Below are positions 52,570-60,193 of a stretch of 64,000 nucleotides of DNA, one piece after another. The first letter of the stretch is position 1. Each line of letters starts with the position of its first letter. Both the position numbers and the translations under genes were made by a program. Source of the DNA: Actinoplanes sp. TBRC 11911 (GTDB lineage Bacteria > Actinomycetota > Actinomycetes > Mycobacteriales > Micromonosporaceae); NCBI RefSeq assembly GCF_012933445.1, contig NZ_JABBNC010000002.1, positions 124,001 to 188,000 on the forward strand, given 5' to 3'. The notes beneath the pieces were generated by a model. That model did not search any database. It saw only the letters and a list, made by a program, of their open reading frames with translations, and was not told where the DNA came from.

Positions 52570-53103
52570 GTGGCCGCTGGCGCCCCGACGACGCGGATCG
52601 GCGTCGCGATCGACATTCCCGAACCGTGGGGCAGGCAACTGACCCACCGCCGGGCCGCCAGCGGTGACCCGCAAGCGGCGTACACCCCCGCGCACGTCAC
52701 CCTGCTCGGGCCGACCGACGTGCCCACCGAGGCGATGACCGCGGTGGAGAAACATCTGGAGTCGGTGGCGGCCGCGCACCGGCCGTTCACCATCCACCTG
52801 CGCGGCACCGGCACGTTCCGCCCGATCACCGAGGTCGTCTTCGTGACCCTCGCGATCGGGATCAGCGAGTGCGAGATCCTCGCCGGGGCGATCGCGTCCG
52901 CCTCGGACATCGAACGCGACGCCCGCTTCCCCTACCACCCGCACGTCACGATCGCGCAGGACGTGCCGGCGCCGGCGCTGGACGCCGCCTTCGAGGACCT
53001 GTCGGCCTTCTCGGCGCGCTTCGAGGTCGCCTCGTTCACGCTGTTCTCGCACGGTGGCGAGGGTCCCTGGCGCCCCCGGCGCGACTTCCGTCTGGGCGCC
53101 TGA
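52570..53103 (+). CDS. 2'-5' RNA ligase-family (LigT/2H) phosphoesterase
   Basis: The 177-residue protein belongs to the 2H phosphoesterase superfamily, with its two HxT motifs: AHVTLLG near residue 42 and PHVTIAQ near 125. The spacing fits the two-lobed fold that acts on cyclic 2',3'-phosphates or 2'-5' bonds of RNA. Actinobacterial relatives between trpS and yihY are common and their substrates unknown. GTG start with GGACGGAC upstream, 18 bp after trpS, so co-transcription is likely. Confidence 0.85.
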   Translation: MAAGAPTTRIGVAIDIPEPWGRQLTHRRAASGDPQAAYTPAHVTLLGPTDVPTEAMTAVEKHLESVAAAHRPFTIHLRGTGTFRPITEVVFVTLAIGISECEILAGAIASASDIERDARFPYHPHVTIAQDVPAPALDAAFEDLSAFSARFEVASFTLFSHGGEGPWRPRRDFRLGA

Positions 53104-53138
53104 GTTTCGCGCGTGGTGATTTCGGTTACCGTCGGCCG

Positions 53139-54050
53139 GTGAACCCGATCGACCGGGCGTACGCCGCCGCCGAAAAGCGGGTGATGTGGCTGCGTCACCG
53201 ATCGAGAGTTTTCGATCACTTCAGCCGGGCGGTGCTGCGCTACGACGAAGTCCAGGGCGGGCGTCTCGCCGCCGGGATCGCGTACTACGGCTTCTTCGCG
53301 ATCTTCGCGCTGCTGCTGATCGGCTACTCGATCTTCGGCATCCTGCTGCAGCGCAACGCCGCCCTCTTCGACGTGGTCCGGGACTTCCTCAGCCAGAACC
53401 TGCCGTTCATCGACGTGCAGGCGATCCTGGACAGCGGCCGCACCGTGGGCATCGTGGGCATCGTCGGCCTCACCATCACCGGCATCGGCTGGGTCGAGGC
53501 GATCCGCAGCTCCCAGCGGCTGATCTGGCAGCTCAACCAGAACCCCGGCTACATCATCGTCCGCCAGGCGCTCGACATGGTGGTCCTGCTCGGCGTCCTG
53601 CTCCTGCTCGCCCTTTCCCAGCTTGCCGTGTACGGGGTGGAGCAGCTCCTGGAGTTCATCGACGCCGGATTCCTGCACACGGTGGCGAGCTGGACGCTGA
53701 CGATCGCGGTCAACATGGTGCTGGCGGCGGCGCTGCTGGCGGCCGTGCCCCGGCTGCGGATGACGGCCCGACGGCTGGCCCCGCCGGTGCTGCAGGTCGG
53801 CATCGGGATCACGCTGCTCAACACGGTCGGGCGCTCGTTCGTCGGCCTGGTGCAGCGGAATCCGGCGTACGGGCTGGTGGGTTCGGCCGTCGGCGTGCTC
53901 GTCTACCTGTACATCTTCAATCAGCTGCTGCTCTTCGGCGCCTCGTGGGCGGCGACCAGCCCGCACGGCCGCGTCGTCGATCTGTCAGCTGACGATAAAA
54001 CTGCTCCGGTGGGGCAAAATACCTGGATTCGGCACAGCGGCCCGGAATGA
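53139..54050 (+). CDS. YihY/BrkB family integral membrane protein
   Basis: A 303-residue protein with about six membrane segments, beginning with the hallmark GGRLAAGIAYYGFFAIFALLLIGYSIFG and including FLSQNLPFIDVQAILDSGRTVG and VLVYLYIFNQLLLFGASWAAT near the end. YihY proteins are of uncertain function. Names such as ribonuclease BN are historical errors. The GTG is chosen where NPIDRAYAAAEKRVMWLRHRS begins, 36 bp after the phosphoesterase. The start lies after GTTACCGTCGGCCG and lacks a strong ribosome-binding site. Confidence 0.9.
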   Translation: MNPIDRAYAAAEKRVMWLRHRSRVFDHFSRAVLRYDEVQGGRLAAGIAYYGFFAIFALLLIGYSIFGILLQRNAALFDVVRDFLSQNLPFIDVQAILDSGRTVGIVGIVGLTITGIGWVEAIRSSQRLIWQLNQNPGYIIVRQALDMVVLLGVLLLLALSQLAVYGVEQLLEFIDAGFLHTVASWTLTIAVNMVLAAALLAAVPRLRMTARRLAPPVLQVGIGITLLNTVGRSFVGLVQRNPAYGLVGSAVGVLVYLYIFNQLLLFGASWAATSPHGRVVDLSADDKTAPVGQNTWIRHSGPE

Positions 54051-54057
54051 TGGGCCC

Positions 54058-54453
54058 GTGGGCACTCTCGTGACGCTTGACCTGCCGCCGGGCTCGCCGG
54101 TCGCGGATTTGCCCTGGGTGATCACGATCGGTGCGCTCGGTGACGAGGAGGACTGGGAGCCGGTGGTTTGCGGGCCTTACGAGTGGGCGCATGCGCTCGC
54201 GCTGGCCCAGGCGGTGGTTGCCGACGAGGATCTGATGGCGGTGGTGGAGCCGTTGTTGCCGCGGTTAGATGCGGACGCGATCCGTGCGGAGATCGAGTTG
54301 GCCCGCTCGGCCGGTGAGTCCGGCGACCCCGAGGGGGACGTGGTGGAAGATCCGGAGACCCGGCGCGTACGGCCCGGGAGGGCGCCTACCGGGGCTGAGG
54401 TGCGCGAGGGGTGGGCGCGGATCGCGGAGCGCCTGACCAGCGGAATCAGCTAG
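54058..54453 (+). CDS. Small acidic hypothetical protein
   Basis: A 131-residue acidic protein starting at GTG, 7 bp after the yihY stop, so probably in the same transcript. It reads GTLVTLDLPPGSPVADLPWV, then GDEEDWEPVVCGPYEWAHALALAQAVVADEDLMAVV and PLLPRLDADAIRAEIELARSA, and ends in a charged tail with a helix (GAEVREGWARIAERLT). There are no membrane segments. I do not recognise a named family. The helical pattern suggests a soluble protein-binding role, which is only a guess. Confidence 0.65.
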   Translation: MGTLVTLDLPPGSPVADLPWVITIGALGDEEDWEPVVCGPYEWAHALALAQAVVADEDLMAVVEPLLPRLDADAIRAEIELARSAGESGDPEGDVVEDPETRRVRPGRAPTGAEVREGWARIAERLTSGIS

Positions 54454-54801
54454 ACGATCAGTAGCCGGGTTGCTGTTTAGGCGCGGCAGCCAGCGAAAAT
54501 AGTCGGCCGTGCAGCCGCGCAGCCGCGCAGCCGTGCAGCCGTGCAGCCGTCGAGCCGTCGAGCCGTCGAGCCGTCGAGCCGTGGAGCCGTCGAGCCGTGG
54601 AGCCGTCGAGCCAGCGCAGCCGAATAGTCGGCCGCCCAGGCACCCGGCCGCCCAGTCACCGAGCCAGCGAGTCGGCCGGCCACCTGGCTAGCCGAGCGGC
54701 GCCCGCGGGCCGGAGGCGGCATGCTTTTATGCTGATATAGGGGATATTTAGCCGTTTGGCGAGCGGCGCTGCGGGAGTTCTGACGCCTGGACATGGCTGT
54801 C
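54454..54801. other. Gene-free region with minisatellite and AT-rich patch
   Basis: No gene is supported. The first part carries the 9-bp tandem repeat listed separately. Around 54720-54752 is an AT-rich patch (CATGCTTTTATGCTGATATA). A minus-strand frame through the repeat encodes only DGSTARRLHGSTA-type peptides, which I reject as a gene. Confidence 0.5.
54508..54622. repeat. 9-bp minisatellite, about 12-13 copies
   Basis: The unit is GCAGCCGTG or GAGCCGTC(G), changing from CGCGCAGCC to CGTGCAGCC, CGTCGAGCC and CGTGGAGCC along the array. The phase is kept for about 115 bp. Copy number is likely variable between strains. Confidence 0.85.
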
Positions 54802-55026
54802 GTCTCAGGATGCGGGCACGAGCGATCGCATCGTGGACGAATGTCCCAATAGGACGCTCGCTTCATGCGGATTCGCGGCCTTTGTCCCATCGATTCGGCG
54901 CCTAAATTTGCGACCTTGGAGAGTTACGCCCACATACGAGCCCTAACTCTCCAAGGTTCCGAATATCCGGCCGTCGCGGCTGGGGCGGCGACAGTTGAGA
55001 CGGTCAAAGGTCATGAAACGGGGCGT
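54802..55026. repeat. Dispersed stem-loop element, copy 2
   Basis: The same blocks occur in the same order and spacing as at 19341-19566: GTCTCAG, GTCCCAATAGGACG 41 bp on, the hairpin with arms ACCTTGGAGAGTTA (54913-54926) and TAACTCTCCAAGGT (54944-54957), and GGTCAAAGGTCATGAAACGG. In the 44-bp core only three bases differ from copy 1, while intervening sequence has diverged. It ends about 38 bp before the stop of the TetR gene. No protein frame is inside. Confidence 0.75.
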
Positions 55027-55063
55027 TTGGCCATCCGATCGAGGCTGGTCGGGGGCTGGTCGG

Positions 55064-55648
55064 CTAGCGGTTGAGCAGGGTGCGCATGCCGGCGACGTAC
55101 GTGTGGCGGTCGGGGTAGCCGGTGAGCATGTTCTGCAGGGCGAAGCCGGGGATCATGCCGTAGATCGCGCTGGTCACCGCGTCGATGTCGGTGGTGGCGG
55201 GTAGCTCACCGCTCTCCACGGCGTGGGCCACCAGTCGTCGCACGCTGGTCCGCAGCTCCTCGAACGTGTTCCGCACGATTCCGCCGATCGTCGGGTCCAG
55301 GGTCGCCTCGCCCCACACCTGCAGGGCGATCCGGAGGTTTCCGTCCGGGCCCATCTGGCGGTCGATGCCCTCCAGGATCAGCTCCACCGACTCGCCGAGG
55401 GGCAGGTGCCGGTCGGCGACGGCGTCGATGTGCCGGCCGAACTCGCTGGCCACGCGGGCCGCGATGGCGGTGATGATGTCGTTCTTCGATTTGAAGTAGC
55501 GGTAGACCGCGCCGATCGACAGCCCAGCCTCCTTGATCAGGTCCTGCATCGACGTGTTGTGCAGGCCCTTGCTCAAGAAGCAGGTGCGGGCGGCGGCGAG
55601 GATCTGCTCGCGGCGGGCGTTGAGGTGGTCCTCCGAGACTCGTGGCAC
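55064..55648 (-). CDS. TetR-family repressor with paired operators
   Basis: A 194-residue regulator from a GTG start (PRVSEDHLNARREQILAAARTCFLSKG), TetR HTH at about 9-56 (MQDLIKEAGLSIGAVYRYFKSKNDIITAIA), then a helical ligand domain. TATACT lies seven bases before the GTG, so transcription probably starts at the start codon (leaderless). An operator palindrome lies right upstream of that -10 and a second one at the divergent membrane protein gene. The long frame extending 1.6 kb upstream is rejected. I infer that it represses itself and its neighbour, responding to an exported or envelope-active compound. Confidence 0.9.
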   Translation of the reverse strand: MPRVSEDHLNARREQILAAARTCFLSKGLHNTSMQDLIKEAGLSIGAVYRYFKSKNDIITAIAARVASEFGRHIDAVADRHLPLGESVELILEGIDRQMGPDGNLRIALQVWGEATLDPTIGGIVRNTFEELRTSVRRLVAHAVESGELPATTDIDAVTSAIYGMIPGFALQNMLTGYPDRHTYVAGMRTLLNR

Positions 55649-55655
55649 GACGCAC

Positions 55656-55661
55656 AGTATA
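55656..55661 (-). promoter_or_regulatory. -10 element of the TetR gene, leaderless start
   Basis: Read on the minus strand this is TATACT, seven bases before the GTG. It touches operator A, so repressor binding would block RNA polymerase. Confidence 0.55.
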
Positions 55662-55679
55662 AAACGAACGCTCGTTCTT
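55661..55679. promoter_or_regulatory. TetR operator A
   Basis: AAAACGAACGCTCGTTCTT is an inverted repeat (core AACGAGCGTTCGTT on the other strand) directly upstream of the TetR -10. Its 14-bp core AACGAACGCTCGTT recurs in the array at 19.8-19.9 kb. Confidence 0.7.
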
Positions 55680-55717
55680 GATTCGATCTCGGCTCCGGGT
55701 GCATGCTGAGGAAATAA

Positions 55718-55737
55718 AAGAACGAACATTCGTTTTA
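55718..55737. promoter_or_regulatory. TetR operator B
   Basis: AAGAACGAACATTCGTTTTA is the second palindrome, ending one base before the GGAGGAG ribosome-binding site of the membrane protein gene. It shares the 17-bp GAACGAACATTCGTTTT with site 2 of the 19.6-20 kb array. Confidence 0.7.
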
Positions 55738-55747
55738 GGAGGAGATC

Positions 55748-56965
55748 ATGCGCCGCAGTGCTCTCCGTCTGGGCGTTCTCATCGCGATCGTGGTGGTCGC
55801 GGCTCAGGCTTTGCTGATTCCCTTGTTCGCCGCGCCGGCTGCGAAGCTGGCGGCGCGCGATCTGCCGATCGCGGTCGCCGGGCCGCCGCAACTGGTGGCC
55901 GGGTTGAACGTGGCGCACCCGGGCGCATTCGACATCACGACGGTGGCCGACCCGGCCGCGGCCGACGCCGCGATCCGGGACCGGGACGTGTACGGCGCCG
56001 TCGTCGTCACCGCTGCCGGGCCGGAAGTGCACGTCGCCTCGGCCGCGAGCCCGACCGTGGCCATGTTGCTCACCCAGGCCGCCGCGGCCCTCAACGTCGC
56101 GCCGACGGGTGGCGGTGCACCCGCCGGCGCGGCCACCGGTCCAGCGGCGGGGACGACTCCCGATGCGGCGACCGGTCCGGCGGCGGGGACGACTCCCGAT
56201 GCGGCGACCGGTCCGGCGGCGGGGACGACTCCCGGCGCGGCCACCGGTCCAGCGGCCGGTGCTACTCCCGGCGCGGCCGCCGGCCTGGCGGCCAACGCGA
56301 CTCCCGGTGCGGCCACCGCCCCTGCCGCCGGTGCGGTCGTTCCGGTGCGTGACGTCGTGCCGGTGGATTCGGACGATGCTCGGGGTGCCGGGTTCGGGGC
56401 CGCGTTCCTGCCGCTGGCCATCACCAGCCTGCTCGCCGGGGTGCTCGTCTTCCTGCTGGTGCGGCGCCGGGGCGCTCGGGCGATCGCGCTGGTCACGTTC
56501 GGTGTCCTGGCCGGACTCGCGGGGGCCGCGGTGCAACAGGCCTGGCTCGGGATTCTGCCCGGCGACTACCTCGCGGTTGCCAGCGTGCTCGGCCTGTTCG
56601 CGCTTGCCATGGCCGGGACCACGGCCGGGCTCGGTGCGCTGCTCGGGCGGGGTGGGCTGGCCCTCGGGGCGGTCGTGCTGTTCCTGGTCGGCAACGCGCT
56701 GCCGGGCATCGCGGCGGCTCCCGAGCTGCTGCCTCAGCCGTGGGGTGCGGTCGGTCAGTGGCTGCCGATCGGCGCCGGTGGGACACTGCTTCGCTCGGTC
56801 GCTTACTTCGACGGCAACGGTGCCCTGTTCGCGGGGACGGTGCTCTCGGCGTACGCAATCGGGGGTTTGGTCCTGGTCGTGCTGGGCCGGCACGGAGTGA
56901 GCCGGACGCGGCCCGAGCTCGCCAAGGCGCCGGAGAGCCCGTCGGAGCTGGTCACGGCCTCCTGA
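55748..56965 (+). CDS. Membrane protein of YhgE/ABC-2-like type, TetR target
   Basis: The 405-residue protein starts with a membrane segment (LGVLIAIVVVAAQALLIPLFA), followed by about 180 extracellular residues (LPIAVAGPPQLVAGLNVAHPG is YhgE/Pip-like). These include the 12-residue repeats ATGPAAGTTPDA, about five copies from a 36-bp DNA repeat. About five membrane segments follow (ITSLLAGVLVFLLV, ALVTFGVLAGLAGAAV and further). This is the shape of ABC-2-type permeases and YhgE/Pip proteins, which are often controlled by TetR repressors and linked to export or envelope stress. No ATPase gene is adjacent. ATG with GGAGGAG three bases upstream. Confidence 0.8.
   Translation: MRRSALRLGVLIAIVVVAAQALLIPLFAAPAAKLAARDLPIAVAGPPQLVAGLNVAHPGAFDITTVADPAAADAAIRDRDVYGAVVVTAAGPEVHVASAASPTVAMLLTQAAAALNVAPTGGGAPAGAATGPAAGTTPDAATGPAAGTTPDAATGPAAGTTPGAATGPAAGATPGAAAGLAANATPGAATAPAAGAVVPVRDVVPVDSDDARGAGFGAAFLPLAITSLLAGVLVFLLVRRRGARAIALVTFGVLAGLAGAAVQQAWLGILPGDYLAVASVLGLFALAMAGTTAGLGALLGRGGLALGAVVLFLVGNALPGIAAAPELLPQPWGAVGQWLPIGAGGTLLRSVAYFDGNGALFAGTVLSAYAIGGLVLVVLGRHGVSRTRPELAKAPESPSELVTAS
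56131..56325 (+). repeat. 36-bp in-frame tandem repeat inside the YhgE-like gene
   Basis: The unit GCGACCGGTCCGGCGGCGGG plus GACGACTCCCGATGCG encodes ATGPAAGTTPDA. The first three units are near identical and the last two diverged (ATGPAAGATPGA, AGLAANATPGA). Because it is a multiple of three, copy number can vary without a frameshift. Confidence 0.85.
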
Positions 56966-56977
56966 GATAGTGAGGGC

Positions 56978-57280
56978 ATGGTCCTCACTCGGCGATGGGC
57001 GGTCTTCCTGACGGTGGTCGGAGTGTGGAGCTGGGTCATCTGGCCCCGCTTCGCGCTCGCCATCGTGCAGGACGACCATTCGTTCTCCGGCGGCGCGCCC
57101 ACCGCCTTCTTCTGGGTGCACGCCTTCCTGATCGTGACGTCGCTGGCCTTCGGTACGGTGCTGGGTGTCCTCGGCGTCCGGGCCTGGCGGGCAAGTCTGC
57201 GCGCGACGCGGACAAGCCCGCGCAAGACGCGGCAAACCGAAGAATTCGTGGCTGTCGAACGCTCCGCGCCGCAGGATTAA
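56978..57280 (+). CDS. SCO4848-family small membrane protein
   Basis: The 100-residue protein has two membrane segments, VFLTVVGVWSWVIWPRFALAI near 9-29 and FFWVHAFLIVTSLAFGTVLGVLG near 43-66, and a basic tail rich in Arg and Thr. GGVWSWVIW and GAPTAFFWVHAFL are the pattern of the SCO4848 family of small actinobacterial membrane proteins, which have no known function. ATG start 12 bp after the YhgE-like stop. It could be co-transcribed with it. It also stands just upstream of the nucleoside transport operon, as the name gene does in some Streptomyces. Confidence 0.75.
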   Translation: MVLTRRWAVFLTVVGVWSWVIWPRFALAIVQDDHSFSGGAPTAFFWVHAFLIVTSLAFGTVLGVLGVRAWRASLRATRTSPRKTRQTEEFVAVERSAPQD

Positions 57281-57465
57281 CGGCATGTTACGGCTCAAAT
57301 CGCGCTTACTTCGGCCTATACCGACCTTCGGCCCTTAGCGATTGCGGCTGCATAACGGTGCGCCAACAGTCCGGCTCAAACTTCGGTTGCGGCTCTGGCC
57401 TGCGGCTACGCTCCCCGCGTGAAGACTCACCGGCAGATGTCGGTGCGCGTTGGAAGGAGGGCGTC
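57281..57465 (+). promoter_or_regulatory. Leader and promoter region of the nucleoside operon
   Basis: There is no gene in these 185 bp. It contains a near-repeat (CGGCTCAAATCGCG and CGGCTCAAACTTCG) and CACCG-N8-CGGTG, a possible hairpin at 57430-57447 just before the ribosome-binding site. A promoter cannot be fixed with confidence. Confidence 0.4.
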
Positions 57466-58563
57466 TTGCGCCCAGTACGTGGGAAGCGAATCGTTGCGAT
57501 TCTTGCAGCGGGCGGGATGGCTCTCGCCGCCGCCGCTTGTGGCGACGCCCCTGACTCGACCCCGAGCGGCAGCGGAGGAGCGAGCGCTGCCGCCGCGTAT
57601 CAGGCCTGTATGGTCACCGATACCGGTGGCATCGATGACAAGTCGTTCAACGCCTCGGCGTGGGCCGGCATCCAGGCCGCCAAGGGCCAGGCCAGCAACG
57701 TCGATCCGAAATACGTCGCGTCGACCTCCGAGGCCGACTACGAGCCGAACCTGCGCGGCTTCGTGACGAAGAAGTGCAACTTCATCCTCTCGGTCGGCGG
57801 CCTCATGGGCGACGCCACCAAGAAGGTCGCGTCGGAGAACACCAGCTCACAGTTCGCCATCGTGGACAGCGCGATTGCGGGCGCGAGCAACGTCTACCCG
57901 ATGCAGTTCGCCACCCACCAGGCCGCGTTCCTCGCCGGATACCTGGCCGCGGGCTACTCGAAGTCGGGCAAGGTGGCGACGTTCGGCGGTCTGAAGATCC
58001 CGCCGGTCACCATCTTCATGGACGGCTTCGCCGACGGCGTCGCGCAGTACAACAAGGTGAAGAGCAAGAACGTCCAGGTGCTGGGCTGGGACAAGGCCAA
58101 GCAGAACGGCTCGTTCACCGAGGACTTCGCCAACCCGGCCAAGGGCAAGGCGCTGGCCAGCACCTTCACCGCGCAGGGCGCCGACGTGATCATGCCGGTC
58201 GCCGGCGGCACCGGCCTGGGCGCCGCCGAGGTCGCCAAGGCCTCCAGCGGCAAGGTCTCGATCATCTGGGTCGACCAGGACGGTTGCGTCAGCACCCCAC
58301 AGGACTGTGACGTCTTCCTGACCACGGTGGTCAAGAACATCAAGGACGCGGTCGACAAGGCGGTCGTGTCCGGTGCCACCGGTCAGCCGCTCGCGGCCAC
58401 CCCGGGCTACCTGGGCACGCTGGAGAACAACGGTGTCTCGCTGGCGCCGTACCACGACTTCGACAGCAAGGTCGACCCGGCGCTGAAGGCCGAGGTCGAC
58501 AAGCTCAAGACCGACATCACATCGGGAGCCATCAAGGTCGAGTCGGCCAGCGCGCCTCAGTGA
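57466..58563 (+). CDS. BMP-family nucleoside-binding lipoprotein
   Basis: This is the substrate-binding protein of a nucleoside ABC transporter (PnrA/TmpC/Bmp family). The TTG start has AAGGAGG five bases upstream and gives a lipoprotein signal: RGKRIVAILAAGGMALAAAAC with the acylated Cys25. The mature protein shows CMVTDTGGIDDKSFNASAWAG, GGLMGDATKKVASEN, FATHQAAFLAGYLAAG, KVATFGGLKIPPVTIFMDGFADG and IIWVDQDG, all typical. About 365 residues. The following ATPase, two permeases, cytidine deaminase and thymidine phosphorylase confirm nucleoside uptake and use. Confidence 0.93.
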   Translation: MRPVRGKRIVAILAAGGMALAAAACGDAPDSTPSGSGGASAAAAYQACMVTDTGGIDDKSFNASAWAGIQAAKGQASNVDPKYVASTSEADYEPNLRGFVTKKCNFILSVGGLMGDATKKVASENTSSQFAIVDSAIAGASNVYPMQFATHQAAFLAGYLAAGYSKSGKVATFGGLKIPPVTIFMDGFADGVAQYNKVKSKNVQVLGWDKAKQNGSFTEDFANPAKGKALASTFTAQGADVIMPVAGGTGLGAAEVAKASSGKVSIIWVDQDGCVSTPQDCDVFLTTVVKNIKDAVDKAVVSGATGQPLAATPGYLGTLENNGVSLAPYHDFDSKVDPALKAEVDKLKTDITSGAIKVESASAPQ

Positions 58564-58666
58564 TCCTTGACTAGGTAACATTCGGCCGCCGCACGGTTGC
58601 GAGTTTGGTTCGCGACCGGGCGGCGGTTCGACATATCCATCGGGGGCAGAAGGGCAGGAGATTCCG

Positions 58667-60193
58667 CTGAGACTCGAACTGCGCGGCATCACCAAACGCT
58701 TCGGCGACCTGGTGGCCAACGATCACATCGACATCACCGTCGAACCGGGCGAGGTGCACGCCCTGCTCGGCGAGAACGGTGCCGGCAAGTCCACCCTGAT
58801 GAACCAGCTCTACGGCCTGCTTCAGCCGGACGAGGGCGAGATCCTGGTGGACGGCGAGGTCCGCACGTTCCGCAGCCCGCGGGACGCGATCGCGGCCGGC
58901 ATCGGCATGGTCCACCAGCACTTCATGCTGGTCCCGGTGTTCACCGTCGCGGAGAACATCGCGCTCGGCGCCGAGGAGACCCGCGGCGGTCCGCTGGGCT
59001 GGCTGGACCGGCGGCGCAACCGCCGCGACGTGCTGGAGACCTCCACCAAGTACGGCTTACCGATCGACCCGGACGCGCTGGTGGAGAACCTCCCGGTCGG
59101 CGCACAGCAACGGGTCGAGATCGTCAAGGCCCTCACCCGCGAAGTCGACCTGCTCATCCTCGACGAGCCGACCGCGGTGCTCACCCCCCAGGAGACCGAC
59201 GAGCTGCTGCGGGTGCTGCGCGCTCTGGCCGAGACCGGCAAGTCGATCGTCTTCATCACCCACAAACTTCGCGAGGTCAAGGCCATCGCCGACCGGATCA
59301 CCGTGATCCGCCGCGGGCGTACGGTCGGCACCGCCACCCCGGATACGTCCGAGGACGAACTGGCCGCGCTCATGGTCGGCCGCGACGTCAGCCTCGAGGT
59401 CACCAAAAAGCCGGCCACGCCCGCGCACGAGGTGCTCAAGGTGACCGGCCTGGTCGTCGACGACGACCGTGGGGTGCGCGCCGTCGACGGGGTCGACCTG
59501 GTGGTCCGCTCCGGCGAGGTGCTGGGCATCGCCGGCGTGCAGGGCAACGGGCAGACCGAGCTCGTCGAGGCGATCATGGGGTTACGCGAGATCCGCGCCG
59601 GCCGCATGGAGCTCGAAGGCCAGAACCTGACCGGCATGAGCACCAAGAAGATCCTGCGGGCCGGCGTCGGGTACGTGCCCGAGGACCGCAGCCTCGACGG
59701 CGTGGTCCGCGAGTTCTCGGTCGCCGAGAACCTGGTGCTCGACATGTACGACAGTGCGCCGTACGGCAACGCCTGGCGCCTCGACCCGAAGGCGATCGGA
59801 TCCTCGGCCGCCCAGCGGGTCGAGCAGTTCGACATCCGTACCGGGTCCACCGACTCCGCGGTGAGCACGCTGTCCGGCGGCAACCAGCAGAAGGTCGTGG
59901 TGGCCCGGGAGATGTCGCGCCCGCTGCGCCTGCTCATCGCCTCGCAGCCCACCCGCGGCGTGGACGTCGGCTCGATCGAGTTCATCCACAACCAGGTCGT
60001 GCACGAGCGCGACATCGGCACCGCGGTCCTGGTGGTCTCCAGCGAGCTCGAAGAGATCTACAGCCTGGCCGACCGCATCGCGGTGATGTACCGCGGGCGG
60101 ATCCTGGCCATCGTCGCGCCGGACACCCCGAGCGAGGAGATCGGCCTGCTGATGGCGGGCGTGACCGGCACCGCCGGGGAGGACGAGAAGTGA
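58667..60193 (+). CDS. Nucleoside ABC transporter ATPase (two ABC domains), CTG start
   Basis: The 508-residue protein has two fused ABC domains as in sugar and nucleoside importers. The first has LGENGAGKST and LLILDEPTAV. The second has VQGNGQTELVEAI, LSGGNQQKVVVARE and the altered LLIASQPTRGVD. The family usually starts (M)RLELRGITKRFGDLVANDHID. Here that sequence begins at CTG, with AGGAG six bases before it. No ATG, GTG or TTG lies in frame close upstream. The first GTG inside (15 codons later) would cut off the first beta-strand, so CTG is very probably the start. It overlaps the next gene by four bases. Confidence 0.92.
   Translation: MRLELRGITKRFGDLVANDHIDITVEPGEVHALLGENGAGKSTLMNQLYGLLQPDEGEILVDGEVRTFRSPRDAIAAGIGMVHQHFMLVPVFTVAENIALGAEETRGGPLGWLDRRRNRRDVLETSTKYGLPIDPDALVENLPVGAQQRVEIVKALTREVDLLILDEPTAVLTPQETDELLRVLRALAETGKSIVFITHKLREVKAIADRITVIRRGRTVGTATPDTSEDELAALMVGRDVSLEVTKKPATPAHEVLKVTGLVVDDDRGVRAVDGVDLVVRSGEVLGIAGVQGNGQTELVEAIMGLREIRAGRMELEGQNLTGMSTKKILRAGVGYVPEDRSLDGVVREFSVAENLVLDMYDSAPYGNAWRLDPKAIGSSAAQRVEQFDIRTGSTDSAVSTLSGGNQQKVVVAREMSRPLRLLIASQPTRGVDVGSIEFIHNQVVHERDIGTAVLVVSSELEEIYSLADRIAVMYRGRILAIVAPDTPSEEIGLLMAGVTGTAGEDEK

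Noticed and set aside
54458..54643. Minus-strand frame encoding DGSTARRLHGSTA repeats
   Set aside because: It is a translation of the 9-bp minisatellite with no other support.
55064..57298. 744-codon reading of the TetR gene with a long N-terminal extension
   Set aside because: The extension is antisense to the YhgE-like and SCO4848-like genes and passes through both operators and the -10. The GTG with TATACT upstream gives a normal 194-residue TetR protein.
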